A DNA stretch of 64,000 nucleotides from Belliella alkalica (lineage in GTDB: Bacteria > Bacteroidota > Bacteroidia > Cytophagales > Cyclobacteriaceae), in NCBI RefSeq assembly GCF_022549785.1, contig NZ_JAKZGO010000001.1, forward strand, positions 62,001-126,000. Reading direction: 5' to 3'. This document shows, piece after piece, positions 1-8,759 of this stretch. Numbering within the stretch: the stretch's first letter is position 1; every line of letters starts with the position of its first letter. The notes under the pieces are model-generated. The model was given only the letters and a program-made list of their open reading frames with translations, searched no databases and had not been told where the DNA came from. Position numbers and translations under genes: made by a program.

Positions 1-860
1 GATGAAGTCAATACATATACATCACTTTTCAATTTGCCTAAATTAAAATCGTAAAGTTGTGTAGGATTGATAGACAAACCTTGATATCTGACTTCATAGT
101 GAAGATGTGGTCCAGTACTCCTACCCGTACTACCTCCGAGACCTATAGGATCACCGGCTTTAACTTCCTGTCCAATTTCGACAAGGATTTTTGACATGTG
201 TCCATACAACGTCTCTAAACCATTCTTATGCCTTACGACAACATAATAGCCATACCCATTTCTATCATATGACTTGATTCGTATGATGCCATCAAAAGTG
301 CTGTAAATCGGGTCACCAGTGTTTAGTTTAAGATCTGTGCCGTGATGCCATCTATATCTTCTAAATCCAAATTCAGATGTTATTCTAGTTTCATCTAGTG
401 GTAAAGACCAATTTGTGCCAAAAAATTGATCGTACAATTTTATATAAACAGTATCTTTGAAGTCTTTGGGATTAAAATCATATATATTGATTTTTTGACT
501 ATCCCAAGATGAAAAATATTCAAACGCTGTAATCCAAATACTATCAATCTGAATTTGTTCTGATACACGTACAAGTTGATTGGTCGGTGCCCAAATCAAT
601 GAAAGGGTGTCTTCCGAAACTATACTTAGTCTATTTCTAAGGTCAACTATATCCTTGTAGAGAAGAGAATCAGTTTGTCTTGAAATATTCTGTAAATACT
701 TCTGTGAATCAAAAAGTCTAACATCCCGCAAAAGAGGATTATTTGGAGCATTCACTTGCTCCTTTGGTTTTTTAATTATTTTGGGAAAAACTTGGGCATG
801 AGTTTCTATAAAACTCATACCCAAGACTAATATCAATAATACTAAAATTCTATAATTCAT
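1..860 (-). CDS. M23 family metallopeptidase (partial, runs off window start)
   Basis: Only the first 286 codons are inside the window; no stop is reached, so the C-terminus is missing. The protein begins with a signal peptide (about residues 1-23, ending near ETHAQ). A linker follows, then a LytM-type peptidase domain from about residue 155. The zinc-site motifs are intact: H172xxxD176 and the HLH pair at H252/H254, with H221 (YGHM) as the usual extra histidine. Family members are periplasmic endopeptidases that cut peptidoglycan cross-links. The gene lies 15 bp upstream of the trxB stop on the same strand, so the two could be co-transcribed. Substrate specificity is not readable from sequence. 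Confidence 0.9.
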   Translation of the reverse strand, partial: MNYRILVLLILVLGMSFIETHAQVFPKIIKKPKEQVNAPNNPLLRDVRLFDSQKYLQNISRQTDSLLYKDIVDLRNRLSIVSEDTLSLIWAPTNQLVRVSEQIQIDSIWITAFEYFSSWDSQKINIYDFNPKDFKDTVYIKLYDQFFGTNWSLPLDETRITSEFGFRRYRWHHGTDLKLNTGDPIYSTFDGIIRIKSYDRNGYGYYVVVRHKNGLETLYGHMSKILVEIGQEVKAGDPIGLGGSTGRSTGPHLHYEVRYQGLSINPTQLYDFNLGKLKSDVYVLTS

Positions 861-875
861 TAGCTAATCTTAAGG

Positions 876-1814
876 CTATTCTATAGATGCCAAATATCTT
901 TCGGCATCTAATGCTGCCATACAACCTGTTCCTGCAGCCGTAACTGCCTGACGATAAATATGATCTTGCGCATCACCACAGGCAAATACTCCTTCTACAT
1001 TTGTCTTGGTGCTTCCGGCTATCGTTTTGATGTAGCCAGCTTCATCCATATTTATAAAGTCTTTGAATATTCCAGTGTTTGGCTGATGTCCAATAGCAAC
1101 AAAGAAGCCAGAAATTTTCAATTCTGAAATTTCTTTTGTTACGTTATTGACTACCCTTGCGCCTGTTACTTCATCATCTCCCAGAATCTCCTCAGTTTCA
1201 GTGTTCCAAAGGATTTCTATCTTAGGATTATTCATTACTCTTTTTTGCATGATTTGAGAAGCTCTCATTTCTTCTCTTCTCACGATCATGTATACTTTAT
1301 TACAAATATTGGCTAAATATGAAGCTTCTTCACAAGCTGTATCTCCTGCCCCTACTATTGCTACGTCCTGTCCTCTAAAGAAAAAACCATCACATACAGC
1401 GCAAGCTGAAACTCCTTTTCCGTTCAACCTTTCTTCACTCTCCAATCCTAGCCATTTTGCAGATGCTCCAGTAGATATCAAAACAGTCTCTGCATGGATT
1501 TCTTTTTGCTCGTCCACTATAACTTTATGTGGTGTTGAACTGAAATCTACTTTAGTAACCAAACCATATCTGACTTGGGTTCCAAATCTCTCAGCTTGCT
1601 TTCTAAAGTCTTCCATCATTTCTGGACCCATTATACCATTTGGATATCCAGGATAATTTTCTACGTCTGTAGTAATTGTTAGTTGTCCACCAGGCTGACC
1701 ACCTGTATACAAAACTGGGTTTAATCCTGCTCTTGCTGCATATATTGCCGCAGTGTAACCTGCGGGTCCAGAGCCAATAATCAATACTTTTACTTTTTCA
1801 ATACCAGTTGACAT
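876..1814 (-). CDS. trxB: thioredoxin-disulfide reductase
   Basis: Flavoprotein that passes electrons from NADPH to thioredoxin in the cytoplasm. The 312-residue chain has the FAD-binding GSGPAG at 14-19, the redox pair C138-A-V-C141, the NADPH-binding GAGDTA at 155-160, and the C-terminal FAD motif CGDAQD. Length fits the low-molecular-weight TrxB family. The reading frame extends upstream to a TTG at 1838, but the ATG at 1812-1814 places the Rossmann fold at the usual distance from the N-terminus and is preferred. It precedes the M23 peptidase on the same strand. No thioredoxin gene is in the window. Confidence 0.96.
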   Translation of the reverse strand: MSTGIEKVKVLIIGSGPAGYTAAIYAARAGLNPVLYTGGQPGGQLTITTDVENYPGYPNGIMGPEMMEDFRKQAERFGTQVRYGLVTKVDFSSTPHKVIVDEQKEIHAETVLISTGASAKWLGLESEERLNGKGVSACAVCDGFFFRGQDVAIVGAGDTACEEASYLANICNKVYMIVRREEMRASQIMQKRVMNNPKIEILWNTETEEILGDDEVTGARVVNNVTKEISELKISGFFVAIGHQPNTGIFKDFINMDEAGYIKTIAGSTKTNVEGVFACGDAQDHIYRQAVTAAGTGCMAALDAERYLASIE

Positions 1815-1948
1815 TGCTGTTGCTTTTAAGGTTGGCAAATTTTGTTAATTTATATTATACAACAAAGTTTAAAGTTGTTAAAATTCCATAAATCATCAAG
1901 TCATAATTTCTATTTTATTTCAAATAAAATTATAACATGTATAAAAAA

Positions 1949-1970
1949 AAAAGGGGATAAATCCCCTTTT
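1949..1970 (-). terminator. intrinsic terminator after rpoD
   Basis: Perfect 10-bp stem (AAAAGGGGAT / ATCCCCTTTT) with a 2-nt loop. On the minus strand it is followed by an uninterrupted run of T. It lies about 25 bp beyond the sigma factor stop. Confidence 0.85.
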
Positions 1971-1993
1971 AAATATTTCATAAATTAGGATAT

Positions 1994-2857
1994 TTAACCT
2001 AAGTATGGTTTTAAAGTTTTACTTCTAGAAGTATGTCTTAATCTCCTGATAGCCTTTTCTTTAATTTGTCTAACTCTTTCTCTAGTGAGGTTGAATTTTT
2101 CACCAATTTCTTCGAGAGTCATAGCATGTTCGCCATTCAATCCGAAGTATAGTGTGATCACATCAGCTTCTCTTTGGGTCAAAGTAGAAAGGGCTCTTTG
2201 AACTTCTTTTCTCAAAGAATCATTCATCAATCCATCATCAGGCTTTTCTTCCCCATCGTTTTCTAACACATCTAGTAGACTGTTTTCTTCTCCTTGAACA
2301 AAAGGAGCATCCATAGATACATGTCTTCCGGAGATTTTCATGGTGTCTACAACTTCGCTTGCAGTCACTTCAAGTACTTCCGCCAATTCTTCCGGCGAAG
2401 GCTCTCTCTCGAATTTTTGTTCTAGTTCACTGAAAGTTTTGCTGATTTTATTTAAGGAACCAACCCTATTCAAAGGAAGCCTTACTATCCTAGATTGTTC
2501 AGCTAGAGCTTGTAAAATAGATTGTCTAATCCACCATACGGCATATGAGATAAACTTAAAACCTCTAGTCTCGTCAAATCTTTGAGCTGCTTTGATCAAA
2601 CCAAGATTACCCTCGTTGATCAAATCCCCCAATGAAAGGCCTTGATTTTGATATTGTTTGGCTACAGACACTACGAATCTAAGGTTAGCTTTTGTCAACT
2701 TTTCTAACGCAAGTTGGTCACCTTCCCTAATTCTTTTTGCCAATACTACTTCCTCGTCTGCGGTAAGTAGATCAACTTTACCAATTTCTTGCAGATATTT
2801 GTCTAAAGATTGACTTTCTCTATTGGTTATCTGTTTGCTAATTTTTAGCTGCCTCAT
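1994..2857 (-). CDS. rpoD: primary RNA polymerase sigma factor (RpoD/SigA type)
   Basis: Housekeeping sigma-70 factor that directs RNA polymerase to promoters. At 287 residues it is short, as is typical for the Bacteroidota primary sigma, which lacks most of region 1.1. Visible parts are region 1.2 (DKYLQEIG), region 2 with the core-binding and -10 segments ([23 protein letters not shown]), region 3 ([11 protein letters not shown]) and region 4.2 with the helix-turn-helix ([18 protein letters not shown]). These sigma factors are known to recognise TAnnTTTG-type -7 elements, and exact matches occur upstream of several genes here. It is bracketed by a terminator downstream and a strong hairpin upstream, so it is probably its own transcription unit. 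Confidence 0.95.
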   Translation of the reverse strand: MRQLKISKQITNRESQSLDKYLQEIGKVDLLTADEEVVLAKRIREGDQLALEKLTKANLRFVVSVAKQYQNQGLSLGDLINEGNLGLIKAAQRFDETRGFKFISYAVWWIRQSILQALAEQSRIVRLPLNRVGSLNKISKTFSELEQKFEREPSPEELAEVLEVTASEVVDTMKISGRHVSMDAPFVQGEENSLLDVLENDGEEKPDDGLMNDSLRKEVQRALSTLTQREADVITLYFGLNGEHAMTLEEIGEKFNLTRERVRQIKEKAIRRLRHTSRSKTLKPYLG

Positions 2858-2912
2858 TCAAGAATATATTTAATTACAATTTAGGATTCTGTTAATAACA
2901 GAAAAATGTGGT

Positions 2913-2956
2913 GATAAGGTTCAATTTATTCAAAGAGAATAAATTGAACCTTTATC
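2913..2956. terminator. long hairpin between pnp and rpoD
   Basis: A nearly perfect stem of about 16-19 bp runs from 2913-2931 to 2937-2956 around a 5-nt loop, directly abutting the pnp stop. There is no T-tract on the minus strand, so it may be a transcript-stabilising or processing hairpin rather than a classic intrinsic terminator. Confidence 0.6.
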
Positions 2957-5092
2957 TTAATTATCTGACTTCTCTGGCTTTGGTATCAATACTTTTCTAG
3001 AAAGCTTAAACTTACCAGTTTTCTTATCTACATCGATAAGTTTCACCTGAATTTCTTCTCCAGGTTCTAACACACCATCCATAGTTTCTAATCTTTCCCA
3101 TTTGATTTCAGAGATATGAAGTAAACCGTCTTTACCTGGCATGAACTCTACAAACGCACCAAAAGGCATAATGTTTTTGACTTTCCCTGTATAAGTCTCC
3201 CCTATTTCTGGTTGAGCCACAATTCCTTTAATTCTTGAAATAGCAGCATTCATTGAAACTTCATCATTTGAGAAAATATTGATCTTTCCAAGATTGTCTT
3301 TTTCTTCAATAACGATTGTTGCTCCTGTATCTTTTTGAATTTCCTGAATCACTTTTCCACCTGGGCCAATCACTGCACCAATCAATTCTTTTGGAATAGA
3401 CATGATGAATGATCTTGGTGTGTGCGGTTTCAATTCTGGTTTTGGTGCAGCTAGTGTTTTACTTATTTCTTTCAAAATATGAAGTCTACCTTCTTTTGCT
3501 TGATACAATGCTTCTTTCAATACGTTGTAATCAAGACCTTCTACTTTAAGATCCATTTGACAGGCAGTGATTCCTTTTTCAGTACCAGTCACCTTGAAAT
3601 CCATATCACCCAAATGATCCTCGTCACCTAGAATATCTGATAGGATAGAATAATTTCCTGTTTTTGAATCTGAAATCATCCCCATTGCAATACCAGTTAC
3701 AGGTGCTTTGATTGGGATACCTGCATCCATCAATGCCAATGACCCCGCACAAACTGTCGCCATTGAAGATGAACCGTTTGATTCCAAGATATCAGAAACA
3801 ATCCTGATTGTATATGGATTTTGGTCATCTGTAGGCAATACTTTTTTCAAAGCTCTCATTGCCAAGTTACCATGTCCTACTTCTCTTCTACCTGGTCCTC
3901 TGTTGATTTTCACTTCTCCTGTAGAAAACCCTGGGAAATTATAGTGTAAGAAAAACTTGTTATACCCAGAGATAACGGCTCCGTCTATCATCTGTTCATC
4001 CATCTTTGTACCAAGAGTACAAGTTGTGATTGATTGAGTTTCTCCTCTGGTAAATACCGCTGAACCATGTGCTGATGGTAAATAATCTACAACTGACCAT
4101 ATTGGTCTTACTTCGTCGAGCTTTCTGCCATCCAATCTTTTCTTTTCATTCAAAGTAAGATTTCTTGCTGCTTCCTTGTGGATTTTTGAAAAATAGGGTC
4201 CTATCAAACTAGCCTCGAACTCGTGTTCTTCACCTAGACTTTCGATAAATCCTTCTTTGATGGCTTTAATCAATTCTGATCTCTCAGATTTGTTGGCGAT
4301 CAATTTTCCTACAACATCATAACATTTCTGATAAAGCTCAGCATGCATTTTTTCAAACAATGCTGGGTCAGACTTTTCGTGGCTATATTCACGCTTCACT
4401 TCTTTTCCTACAGCTATTGTCAATTCTTTTTGTACTTGACAATGCCTTTTGATTTCTTCATGTGCAAGTTGCATAGCTTCTACCATCTCATCTTCTGAGA
4501 TTTCGTTTGCTTCACCTTCCACCATTAGTATGTATTCCTCAGAACCTGCCACAATAAACTCCATAGAAGCTTTCTCAAGTTGTGAAGGTGTAGGATTGAT
4601 GACTAATTTACCGTCAATTTTAGCTACTCGTACTTCAGAAATGGGTCCATTGAAAGGAATATCTGATACTGCAAGGGCAGCAGAAGCTGCCAGTCCTGCT
4701 AAGCAATCAGGTAAAACTTCAGCGTCAGATGACATTAGGGTGATTGAAATCTGGGTGTCAGCATGGTAATCATCTGGAAAAATAGGTCTAATTGCTCTAT
4801 CAACAATTCGACTGATCAAAATTTCGTAATCAGAAAGTCTTCCTTCTCTTTTAAGGAATCCTCCTGGGATTTTGCCTGATGCAGCAAATTTTTCTTGGTA
4901 ATCTACAGACATGGGCAAGAAATCTACTCCTTCACCAGCCTCTTTTTTAGACATTGCAGTTGCTAAAAGCATAGCATTGCCCATTCTAACTACTACAGAA
5001 CCATCGGCTTGTTTTGCCAATGCCCCTGTTTCAATGATGATTTCTCTACCGTCCTCAAGGGTGATAGTTTTAGAAATAACGTTTGGTAACAT
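2957..5092 (-). CDS. pnp: polyribonucleotide nucleotidyltransferase (PNPase)
   Basis: 3'-5' phosphorolytic exoribonuclease and component of RNA-decay complexes. The 711-residue chain matches the normal length. It has two RNase PH-like domains (about 1-220 and 320-545) with the signature [11 protein letters not shown] in the second, a KH domain (about 555-610, [12 protein letters not shown]), and a C-terminal S1 domain (about 620-690, [15 protein letters not shown]). It follows rpsO on the same strand, the conserved rpsO-pnp order, with a terminator-like hairpin between them. The start ATG at 5090-5092 gives the standard N-terminus. Confidence 0.98.
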   Translation of the reverse strand: MLPNVISKTITLEDGREIIIETGALAKQADGSVVVRMGNAMLLATAMSKKEAGEGVDFLPMSVDYQEKFAASGKIPGGFLKREGRLSDYEILISRIVDRAIRPIFPDDYHADTQISITLMSSDAEVLPDCLAGLAASAALAVSDIPFNGPISEVRVAKIDGKLVINPTPSQLEKASMEFIVAGSEEYILMVEGEANEISEDEMVEAMQLAHEEIKRHCQVQKELTIAVGKEVKREYSHEKSDPALFEKMHAELYQKCYDVVGKLIANKSERSELIKAIKEGFIESLGEEHEFEASLIGPYFSKIHKEAARNLTLNEKKRLDGRKLDEVRPIWSVVDYLPSAHGSAVFTRGETQSITTCTLGTKMDEQMIDGAVISGYNKFFLHYNFPGFSTGEVKINRGPGRREVGHGNLAMRALKKVLPTDDQNPYTIRIVSDILESNGSSSMATVCAGSLALMDAGIPIKAPVTGIAMGMISDSKTGNYSILSDILGDEDHLGDMDFKVTGTEKGITACQMDLKVEGLDYNVLKEALYQAKEGRLHILKEISKTLAAPKPELKPHTPRSFIMSIPKELIGAVIGPGGKVIQEIQKDTGATIVIEEKDNLGKINIFSNDEVSMNAAISRIKGIVAQPEIGETYTGKVKNIMPFGAFVEFMPGKDGLLHISEIKWERLETMDGVLEPGEEIQVKLIDVDKKTGKFKLSRKVLIPKPEKSDN

Positions 5093-5154
5093 ACAAATTT
5101 TTTAAGAATAAATCTTTAATAGTTTTAAAAGTAAGGTTTAATATCTGGGGGAAA

Positions 5155-5189
5155 GCAAAAAAGTAAGGTTCTCTAATTGAGAACCTTAC
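5155..5189 (-). terminator. rpsO terminator/attenuator before pnp
   Basis: Perfect 11-bp stem GTAAGGTTCTC / GAGAACCTTAC around a 5-nt loop, followed on the minus strand by six T. It lies 9 bp after the rpsO stop and about 60 bp before pnp, the same position as the partial terminator of the E. coli rpsO-pnp operon. Read-through would feed pnp. Confidence 0.8.
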
Positions 5190-5197
5190 AGAAATAA

Positions 5198-5473
5198 TTA
5201 TTTACGTATTCCTAGGTCAGTAAGAACAGCTCTATATCTTTCAATATCATTTTTGTATAGATAGTTCAACAAACTTCTTCTCTTACCTACTAGTTTCAAA
5301 AGACCTAATCTTGATGAATGGTCTTTTTTGTTAGTTTTCAAATGGTCAGTTAAATGCTTGATTCTAAATGTGAACAAAGCGATCTGAGACTCTGGAGAAC
5401 CAGTATCAGTTTCAGACTTTAACCTACCATGATTTTTAAACAACTCCGATTTTTTCTCTGTAGTTAAATACAT
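5198..5473 (-). CDS. rpsO: 30S ribosomal protein S15
   Basis: Primary 16S rRNA-binding protein of the small-subunit platform. The 91-residue chain has the S15 signature around [22 protein letters not shown] and the [19 protein letters not shown] segment that contacts rRNA. Length is normal. It precedes pnp on the same strand with a terminator between. The start ATG is close to the family consensus N-terminus. Confidence 0.98.
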   Translation of the reverse strand: MYLTTEKKSELFKNHGRLKSETDTGSPESQIALFTFRIKHLTDHLKTNKKDHSSRLGLLKLVGKRRSLLNYLYKNDIERYRAVLTDLGIRK

Positions 5474-5517
5474 GCTTAGTTAAATTTTAATTATAAACAG
5501 TTACAAATGTACGAGTA

Positions 5518-7386
5518 TTATTTTGAATTTAAAAGAACCTTATTTTTTTTGATAAACTTAGTTTGCATCCATTTCTTTGACTTTTTAAATATTTCAACAT
5601 AAGTATCCGGTTCGAAAAGTCTCGCATCTTTTCGAGCTTGTTTTAGAAAAAACAAACCGATGGGAATTAATACCATTATTGAGAACCATGTCCCAAAAAG
5701 TGGATTAGCCATACCTTCTTTGGCCCATTTTTCTCCAGTGATTGTTAGCATGTAATAAACTATAAAAAATATAATTGAGATTAGTACAGGCATTCCCAAG
5801 CCACCTTTTTTGATAATTGCGCCTAATGGGGCTCCAATCATAAACATAACGATACATGCGAAAGCAGTTGTGTATTTTTGATACCATGCTATTTGATATC
5901 TTCTATATTCTCTTTCTATATCATCTATCTCCAAGACTTTCCTGCTAAATGCATTTTTTAAAGTACGGGAGTTATTTAATGCAACTGTTGCAGCTCGAGA
6001 TCGGTAATTCCCTTTTTCTATAATCGAATCGATTCTTATTCTTTGAGCTTCGGTAAATTCTGTCGGTTTTATTGGGGCTAGCAAATTTGGTTTTGTTAGT
6101 GAAGAATCTGAATAATCCAAATTAGGGGTTACTGCGGATATGTTGGGTTTGGTCTTGTACTTCTTTTGTGAAACATCCGATTTTTTTTGTAATGTGCTTA
6201 CAGTATCATTTATCATGTTTTCAACCAAAGGTTTGGCAAGCGTATTCCCACTTTCTTCAAAAGAACTATCCAATTCCATATTTGCATAAAATTGTGTAGT
6301 AGTGAGGCTCTTTAAATCCTGTGAATCTTTTTCAGTAAATAGAGAGTCTTTTGAACTTGATTCTACAAGTAATCTAGCGTTTTGAATCGAATCAAGTTTA
6401 TCTTTTTCTATTTTCCTTTGAAGTCGTATGGAATCATCAATAGCTTTTTTCTGTGCTATTTCATCAGGTACTCTAAACTTTCTATTTCTTATATAAAATG
6501 GATAGGAAGACTCATTAGAAACATAATTCGTGAAGAGCATTCTGTTTATTTCGCTATTCATGGAATCGAGACCTACTTTTAGCTCTGAAATGTTTTTTAT
6601 GGAGCGATTATTAGACCATTGGTCTTCGGAGGTCCTATTCATTTGGAATGATTCAAGATTAAAAATAATTTGATTCTCTGAAAATTTTGTACGAGTGAAG
6701 TCTTGCGGTTTGTTGTAAGATGCTCGTTTATCCCTAGACTCTTTATAGCTAATACCATTATAAAGAGTCATACTCATGTAAGATTCATTGAAAAAAGGCT
6801 CCATTCTTCCCGAGTCAGCCAAAATGATATTTGTATTGCCTTGACCTTCAGAATGATCATAAATAATCAAATCAACTAGACGAATATCATCTATTTTTTT
6901 GTTGACTTTAATACTATAATTTGGGATCCCACTATAAAAGACTCCTTCTTTGATGTCTAAGGCTGGCGACTTCATTCTTATATCATAAAGTAGACTGAAT
7001 GTCTTCAAATTGACTTTAGGAACAAGATAATTATTTGATAAATATGCTAAAAATGATAGAATGACAACAAATACTCCAATTGGACGCAATGCTCTCAATA
7101 AAGAGATCCCACTACTTTTGATTGCAGTGAGTTCGAAATGCTCACCCAAATTACCAAAAGTCATCAAAGAAGAAAGCAAAACAGCCAAAGGCAATGCCAT
7201 AGGTGAGATACTGATCAAAAAATAACTTATCAACTCCATGTAAACCATGAATTCTAATCCCTTCCCAAATATTTCATCGAAATACTTGAGCATATTCACT
7301 GTAAGTAGAATAAAGTCTACTACAATAAAGGTTAATAAAAATGGGCCAATGAAAGACCCTAAAATCAATTTATCAAGTTTTTTCAT
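5518..7386 (-). CDS. LptF/LptG family permease with long soluble insert
   Basis: Inner-membrane component of the LptB2FG lipopolysaccharide extractor. Three membrane helices occur at the N-terminus (roughly residues 10-130) and three at the C-terminus (about 480-595, e.g. FACIVMFMIGAPLGAIIKKG), the LptF/G arrangement. At 622 residues it is far longer than the 350-400 usual in Proteobacteria. The extra length is a hydrophilic Ser/Lys/Asp-rich stretch at about 270-450 between the periplasmic fold and the second membrane block. Long forms are known in Bacteroidota. LptF and LptG cannot be told apart here, and the partner permease is not in the window. It ends 44 bp before rpsO starts. Confidence 0.88.
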   Translation of the reverse strand: MKKLDKLILGSFIGPFLLTFIVVDFILLTVNMLKYFDEIFGKGLEFMVYMELISYFLISISPMALPLAVLLSSLMTFGNLGEHFELTAIKSSGISLLRALRPIGVFVVILSFLAYLSNNYLVPKVNLKTFSLLYDIRMKSPALDIKEGVFYSGIPNYSIKVNKKIDDIRLVDLIIYDHSEGQGNTNIILADSGRMEPFFNESYMSMTLYNGISYKESRDKRASYNKPQDFTRTKFSENQIIFNLESFQMNRTSEDQWSNNRSIKNISELKVGLDSMNSEINRMLFTNYVSNESSYPFYIRNRKFRVPDEIAQKKAIDDSIRLQRKIEKDKLDSIQNARLLVESSSKDSLFTEKDSQDLKSLTTTQFYANMELDSSFEESGNTLAKPLVENMINDTVSTLQKKSDVSQKKYKTKPNISAVTPNLDYSDSSLTKPNLLAPIKPTEFTEAQRIRIDSIIEKGNYRSRAATVALNNSRTLKNAFSRKVLEIDDIEREYRRYQIAWYQKYTTAFACIVMFMIGAPLGAIIKKGGLGMPVLISIIFFIVYYMLTITGEKWAKEGMANPLFGTWFSIMVLIPIGLFFLKQARKDARLFEPDTYVEIFKKSKKWMQTKFIKKNKVLLNSK

Positions 7387-7467
7387 GAAGTAATAATCCC
7401 CAATGTCCTAGGTGTTTTACGACATTGGTTATGATTAAGATTTCAAAAATAGGAAATCATAATCAAT

Positions 7468-7863
7468 TTACCCTCCTATTATTTCTTTTAAAGATGAAAT
7501 CAAACTATCCCATATAGATTCTTGCTCTTCATCATCATAAGAATCGCTATAATCAATCACTCTAAGAAACATTGTCTGTGTAAGTTCATTTTCTTCTAGC
7601 TTAAACTCGATATATGAATGATCGGATTCTTCTTCTTCATCAGGATTGTAAAAATCAAATTTCACATGGAGATTACTTCTCATAGCAACGATCTTTGCAT
7701 GATGGTCTTCACCATCATAGGTGAAGATATAATTCTTGTCTTCTGTGATTTTCACATCATCAGCAAACCACTCGGTCAAACCACTTGCTGTACTCAAATA
7801 TGGGAATAATATTTTTCTCGAAGTATTTATTTGATAGTCAGCAACAAACTTGTTCTTTACCAT
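7468..7863 (-). CDS. START-like (SRPBCC) domain protein
   Basis: A 131-residue acidic protein with the START/AHSA1-like fold. It has an early helix (FPYLSTASGLTEWFADDV), strands with the IEFKLEENELTQTMFLRVIDY pattern, and a C-terminal helix (WDSLISSLKEII). Related Bacteroidota proteins are annotated as START-like domain proteins of unknown ligand. No catalytic residues or transmembrane segments are visible. It lies 81 bp upstream of the LptF/G-type permease on the same strand and may share its transcript. Function unknown. Confidence 0.75.
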   Translation of the reverse strand: MVKNKFVADYQINTSRKILFPYLSTASGLTEWFADDVKITEDKNYIFTYDGEDHHAKIVAMRSNLHVKFDFYNPDEEEESDHSYIEFKLEENELTQTMFLRVIDYSDSYDDEEQESIWDSLISSLKEIIGG

Positions 7864-7912
7864 AATTATGACATTTTGATTTATAAAAAATATAATTTTT
7901 TACTCTTTTTCA

Positions 7913-7944
7913 TTTGTTTTTAACGATACAACCTAGCATATTTG
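7913..7944 (+). promoter_or_regulatory. putative Bacteroidota-type promoter of the tRNA-Met locus
   Basis: TTTG at 7913-7916 and CATATTTG at 7937-7944, one mismatch from TAnnTTTG, with a 20-nt spacer. The predicted start would fall a few bases before the first tRNA copy. No separate promoter-like sequence is seen before the intact tRNA, so it probably depends on this one. Confidence 0.45.
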
Positions 7945-7955
7945 CATTCCGATTT

Positions 7956-8024
7956 GGCGAGGTAGCTCAGTTGGTTAGAGCGCAGGATTCATATCCGCCG
8001 CGGCGGACAAGGGTTCTACTCCCG
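7956..8024 (+). pseudogene. degenerate tRNA-Met copy interrupted in the anticodon arm
   Basis: Bases 7956-7993 are identical to the first 38 nt of the intact tRNA-Met, through the CAT anticodon and following A. The 3' strand of the anticodon stem is then replaced by the palindrome TCCGCCGCGGCGGA (7994-8007). A recognisable T-arm (GGGTTCTACTCCC) follows, but the 3' acceptor strand is lost. It cannot fold into a functional tRNA. Confidence 0.85.
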
Positions 8025-8052
8025 AATATATTGAAATCGTTACATTAAACCT

Positions 8053-8126
8053 GGCGAGGTAGCTCAGTTGGTTAGAGCGCAGGATTCATAACCCTGAGGT
8101 CACGGGTTCAACTCCCGTCCTCGCTA
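8053..8126 (+). tRNA. tRNA-Met (anticodon CAT)
   Basis: A 74-nt cloverleaf: acceptor GGCGAGG / CCTCGCT, D-arm GCTC...GAGC, anticodon loop TTCATAA, T-arm ACGGG / CCCGT with TTCAACT loop, discriminator A. CCA is not encoded. It lacks the G-C triplets and C1:A72 mismatch of the initiator tRNA, so it is an elongator Met tRNA. A lysidine-modified tRNA-Ile2 cannot be excluded by eye. Confidence 0.93.
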
Positions 8127-8194
8127 CAAGCCCCTCTTTTGGGGCTTTTTTTTGTTCAAATCTTTTTAATTAATTTAAGCATGTTTTGTATTTA
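8127..8194 (+). repeat. direct repeat, copy 1 (terminator plus 5' end of GIY-YIG gene)
   Basis: About 68 nt, near-identical to 8521-8590. It contains the tRNA terminator, an AT-rich leader and the start codon plus first codons of the GIY-YIG gene. The two copies bracket that gene. Confidence 0.85.
8129..8153 (+). terminator. intrinsic terminator of the tRNA
   Basis: Stem AGCCCC / GGGGCT with a 6-nt loop followed by seven T. It begins 2 nt after the tRNA discriminator base. Confidence 0.9.
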
Positions 8195-8438
8195 CGTTTT
8201 ATACTCCTTTAAGTATCAAAAGTCATATACAGGAATGACTTCCGACCTCATTACTAGATTTCAATTCCATAATCACAAATCAACGAAAGGGTTTACGATA
8301 AGGTACAGACCCTGGTATTGTATTCATGTTGAATTCTTTGATGACAAAACCTCAGCTCTCAAAAGAGAGAAGATGCTCAAGTCAGGAAAAGGAAGGGAAT
8401 GGATCAATAAACACATTCTCCCCGTCTATACTACCTGA
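8181..8438 (+). CDS. small GIY-YIG nuclease-like protein
   Basis: An 85-residue stand-alone GIY-YIG domain. The first motif is CIYVLYS (3-9), the YIG-like motif is SYTGMT (15-20), followed by R26 and a conserved-type glutamate at E63 (LKREKMLKSG). Size and order match the YhbQ/UPF0213-like group, whose biological role is poorly known. The frame is open upstream to a TTG inside the tRNA terminator. The ATG at 8181 is preferred because it puts the GIY motif at the extreme N-terminus. The start codon lies inside a direct repeat shared with 8521-8590. The gene sits between an intact tRNA-Met and a wrecked tRNA copy, which suggests co-mobility or co-duplication with the tRNA. Confidence 0.85.
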   Translation: MFCIYVLYSFKYQKSYTGMTSDLITRFQFHNHKSTKGFTIRYRPWYCIHVEFFDDKTSALKREKMLKSGKGREWINKHILPVYTT

Positions 8439-8520
8439 GCGAAGGATTCATATCCGCCGCGCCTGTGCGCCTTGGCGTAGCGGACACCAGTTCAACTCCT
8501 CCCGAAAGCTTTCGGGACTT
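8438..8520 (+). pseudogene. second tRNA-Met remnant with nested palindromes
   Basis: GAGCGAAGGATTCATA matches the D-arm/anticodon part of tRNA-Met with one change and loses the first ~20 nt. Directly after CATA a palindromic insert runs 8453-8484 (TCCGCC ... GCGGA with an inner GCGCC/GGCGC repeat). A T-arm fragment (GTTCAACTCC) follows, then a perfect 18-bp palindrome TCCCGAAAGCTTTCGGGA at 8500-8517. It abuts the second copy of the tRNA terminator. Beyond it, 8591-8710 shows no gene. Confidence 0.8.
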
Positions 8521-8590
8521 CAAGCCCCTCTTTTGGGGCTTTTTTTTTTGTTCAAGCCTTTTTAATTGATTTAAGCATGCATTGTGTTTA
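8521..8590 (+). repeat. direct repeat, copy 2 (terminator plus decayed GIY-YIG start)
   Basis: Copy of 8127-8194: terminator hairpin with ten T, the same leader, and an ATG at the position of the GIY-YIG start. It runs into a stop after four codons (M-H-C-V-stop), so this is the head of a lost second GIY-YIG gene. Confidence 0.8.
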
Positions 8591-8710
8591 AAGAAAAAAC
8601 CAATTCTAAAAGCATTGCATTTGAAGCTTTTAAATATTGGTTTCTTTTGATCTTCTGTAAGATACTAAAATTTGAGCACTTCACGCATATTTCAAAAAAA
8701 AATGGCATAA

Positions 8711-8734
8711 AAAAAACCCCGAGATATCGGGGTT
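8711..8734 (-). terminator. intrinsic terminator of the thrS-infC-rpmI-rplT operon
   Basis: Stem AACCCC / GGGGTT around an 8-nt loop, followed on the minus strand by a T run. It lies 26 bp after the rplT stop. Confidence 0.85.
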
Positions 8735-8759
8735 CTTAAATAAATAAGTTAGTGCGAAC

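Noticed and set aside
7956-8024. second functional tRNA-Met
   Set aside because: The anticodon-stem 3' strand is replaced by a palindrome and the acceptor 3' strand is missing.
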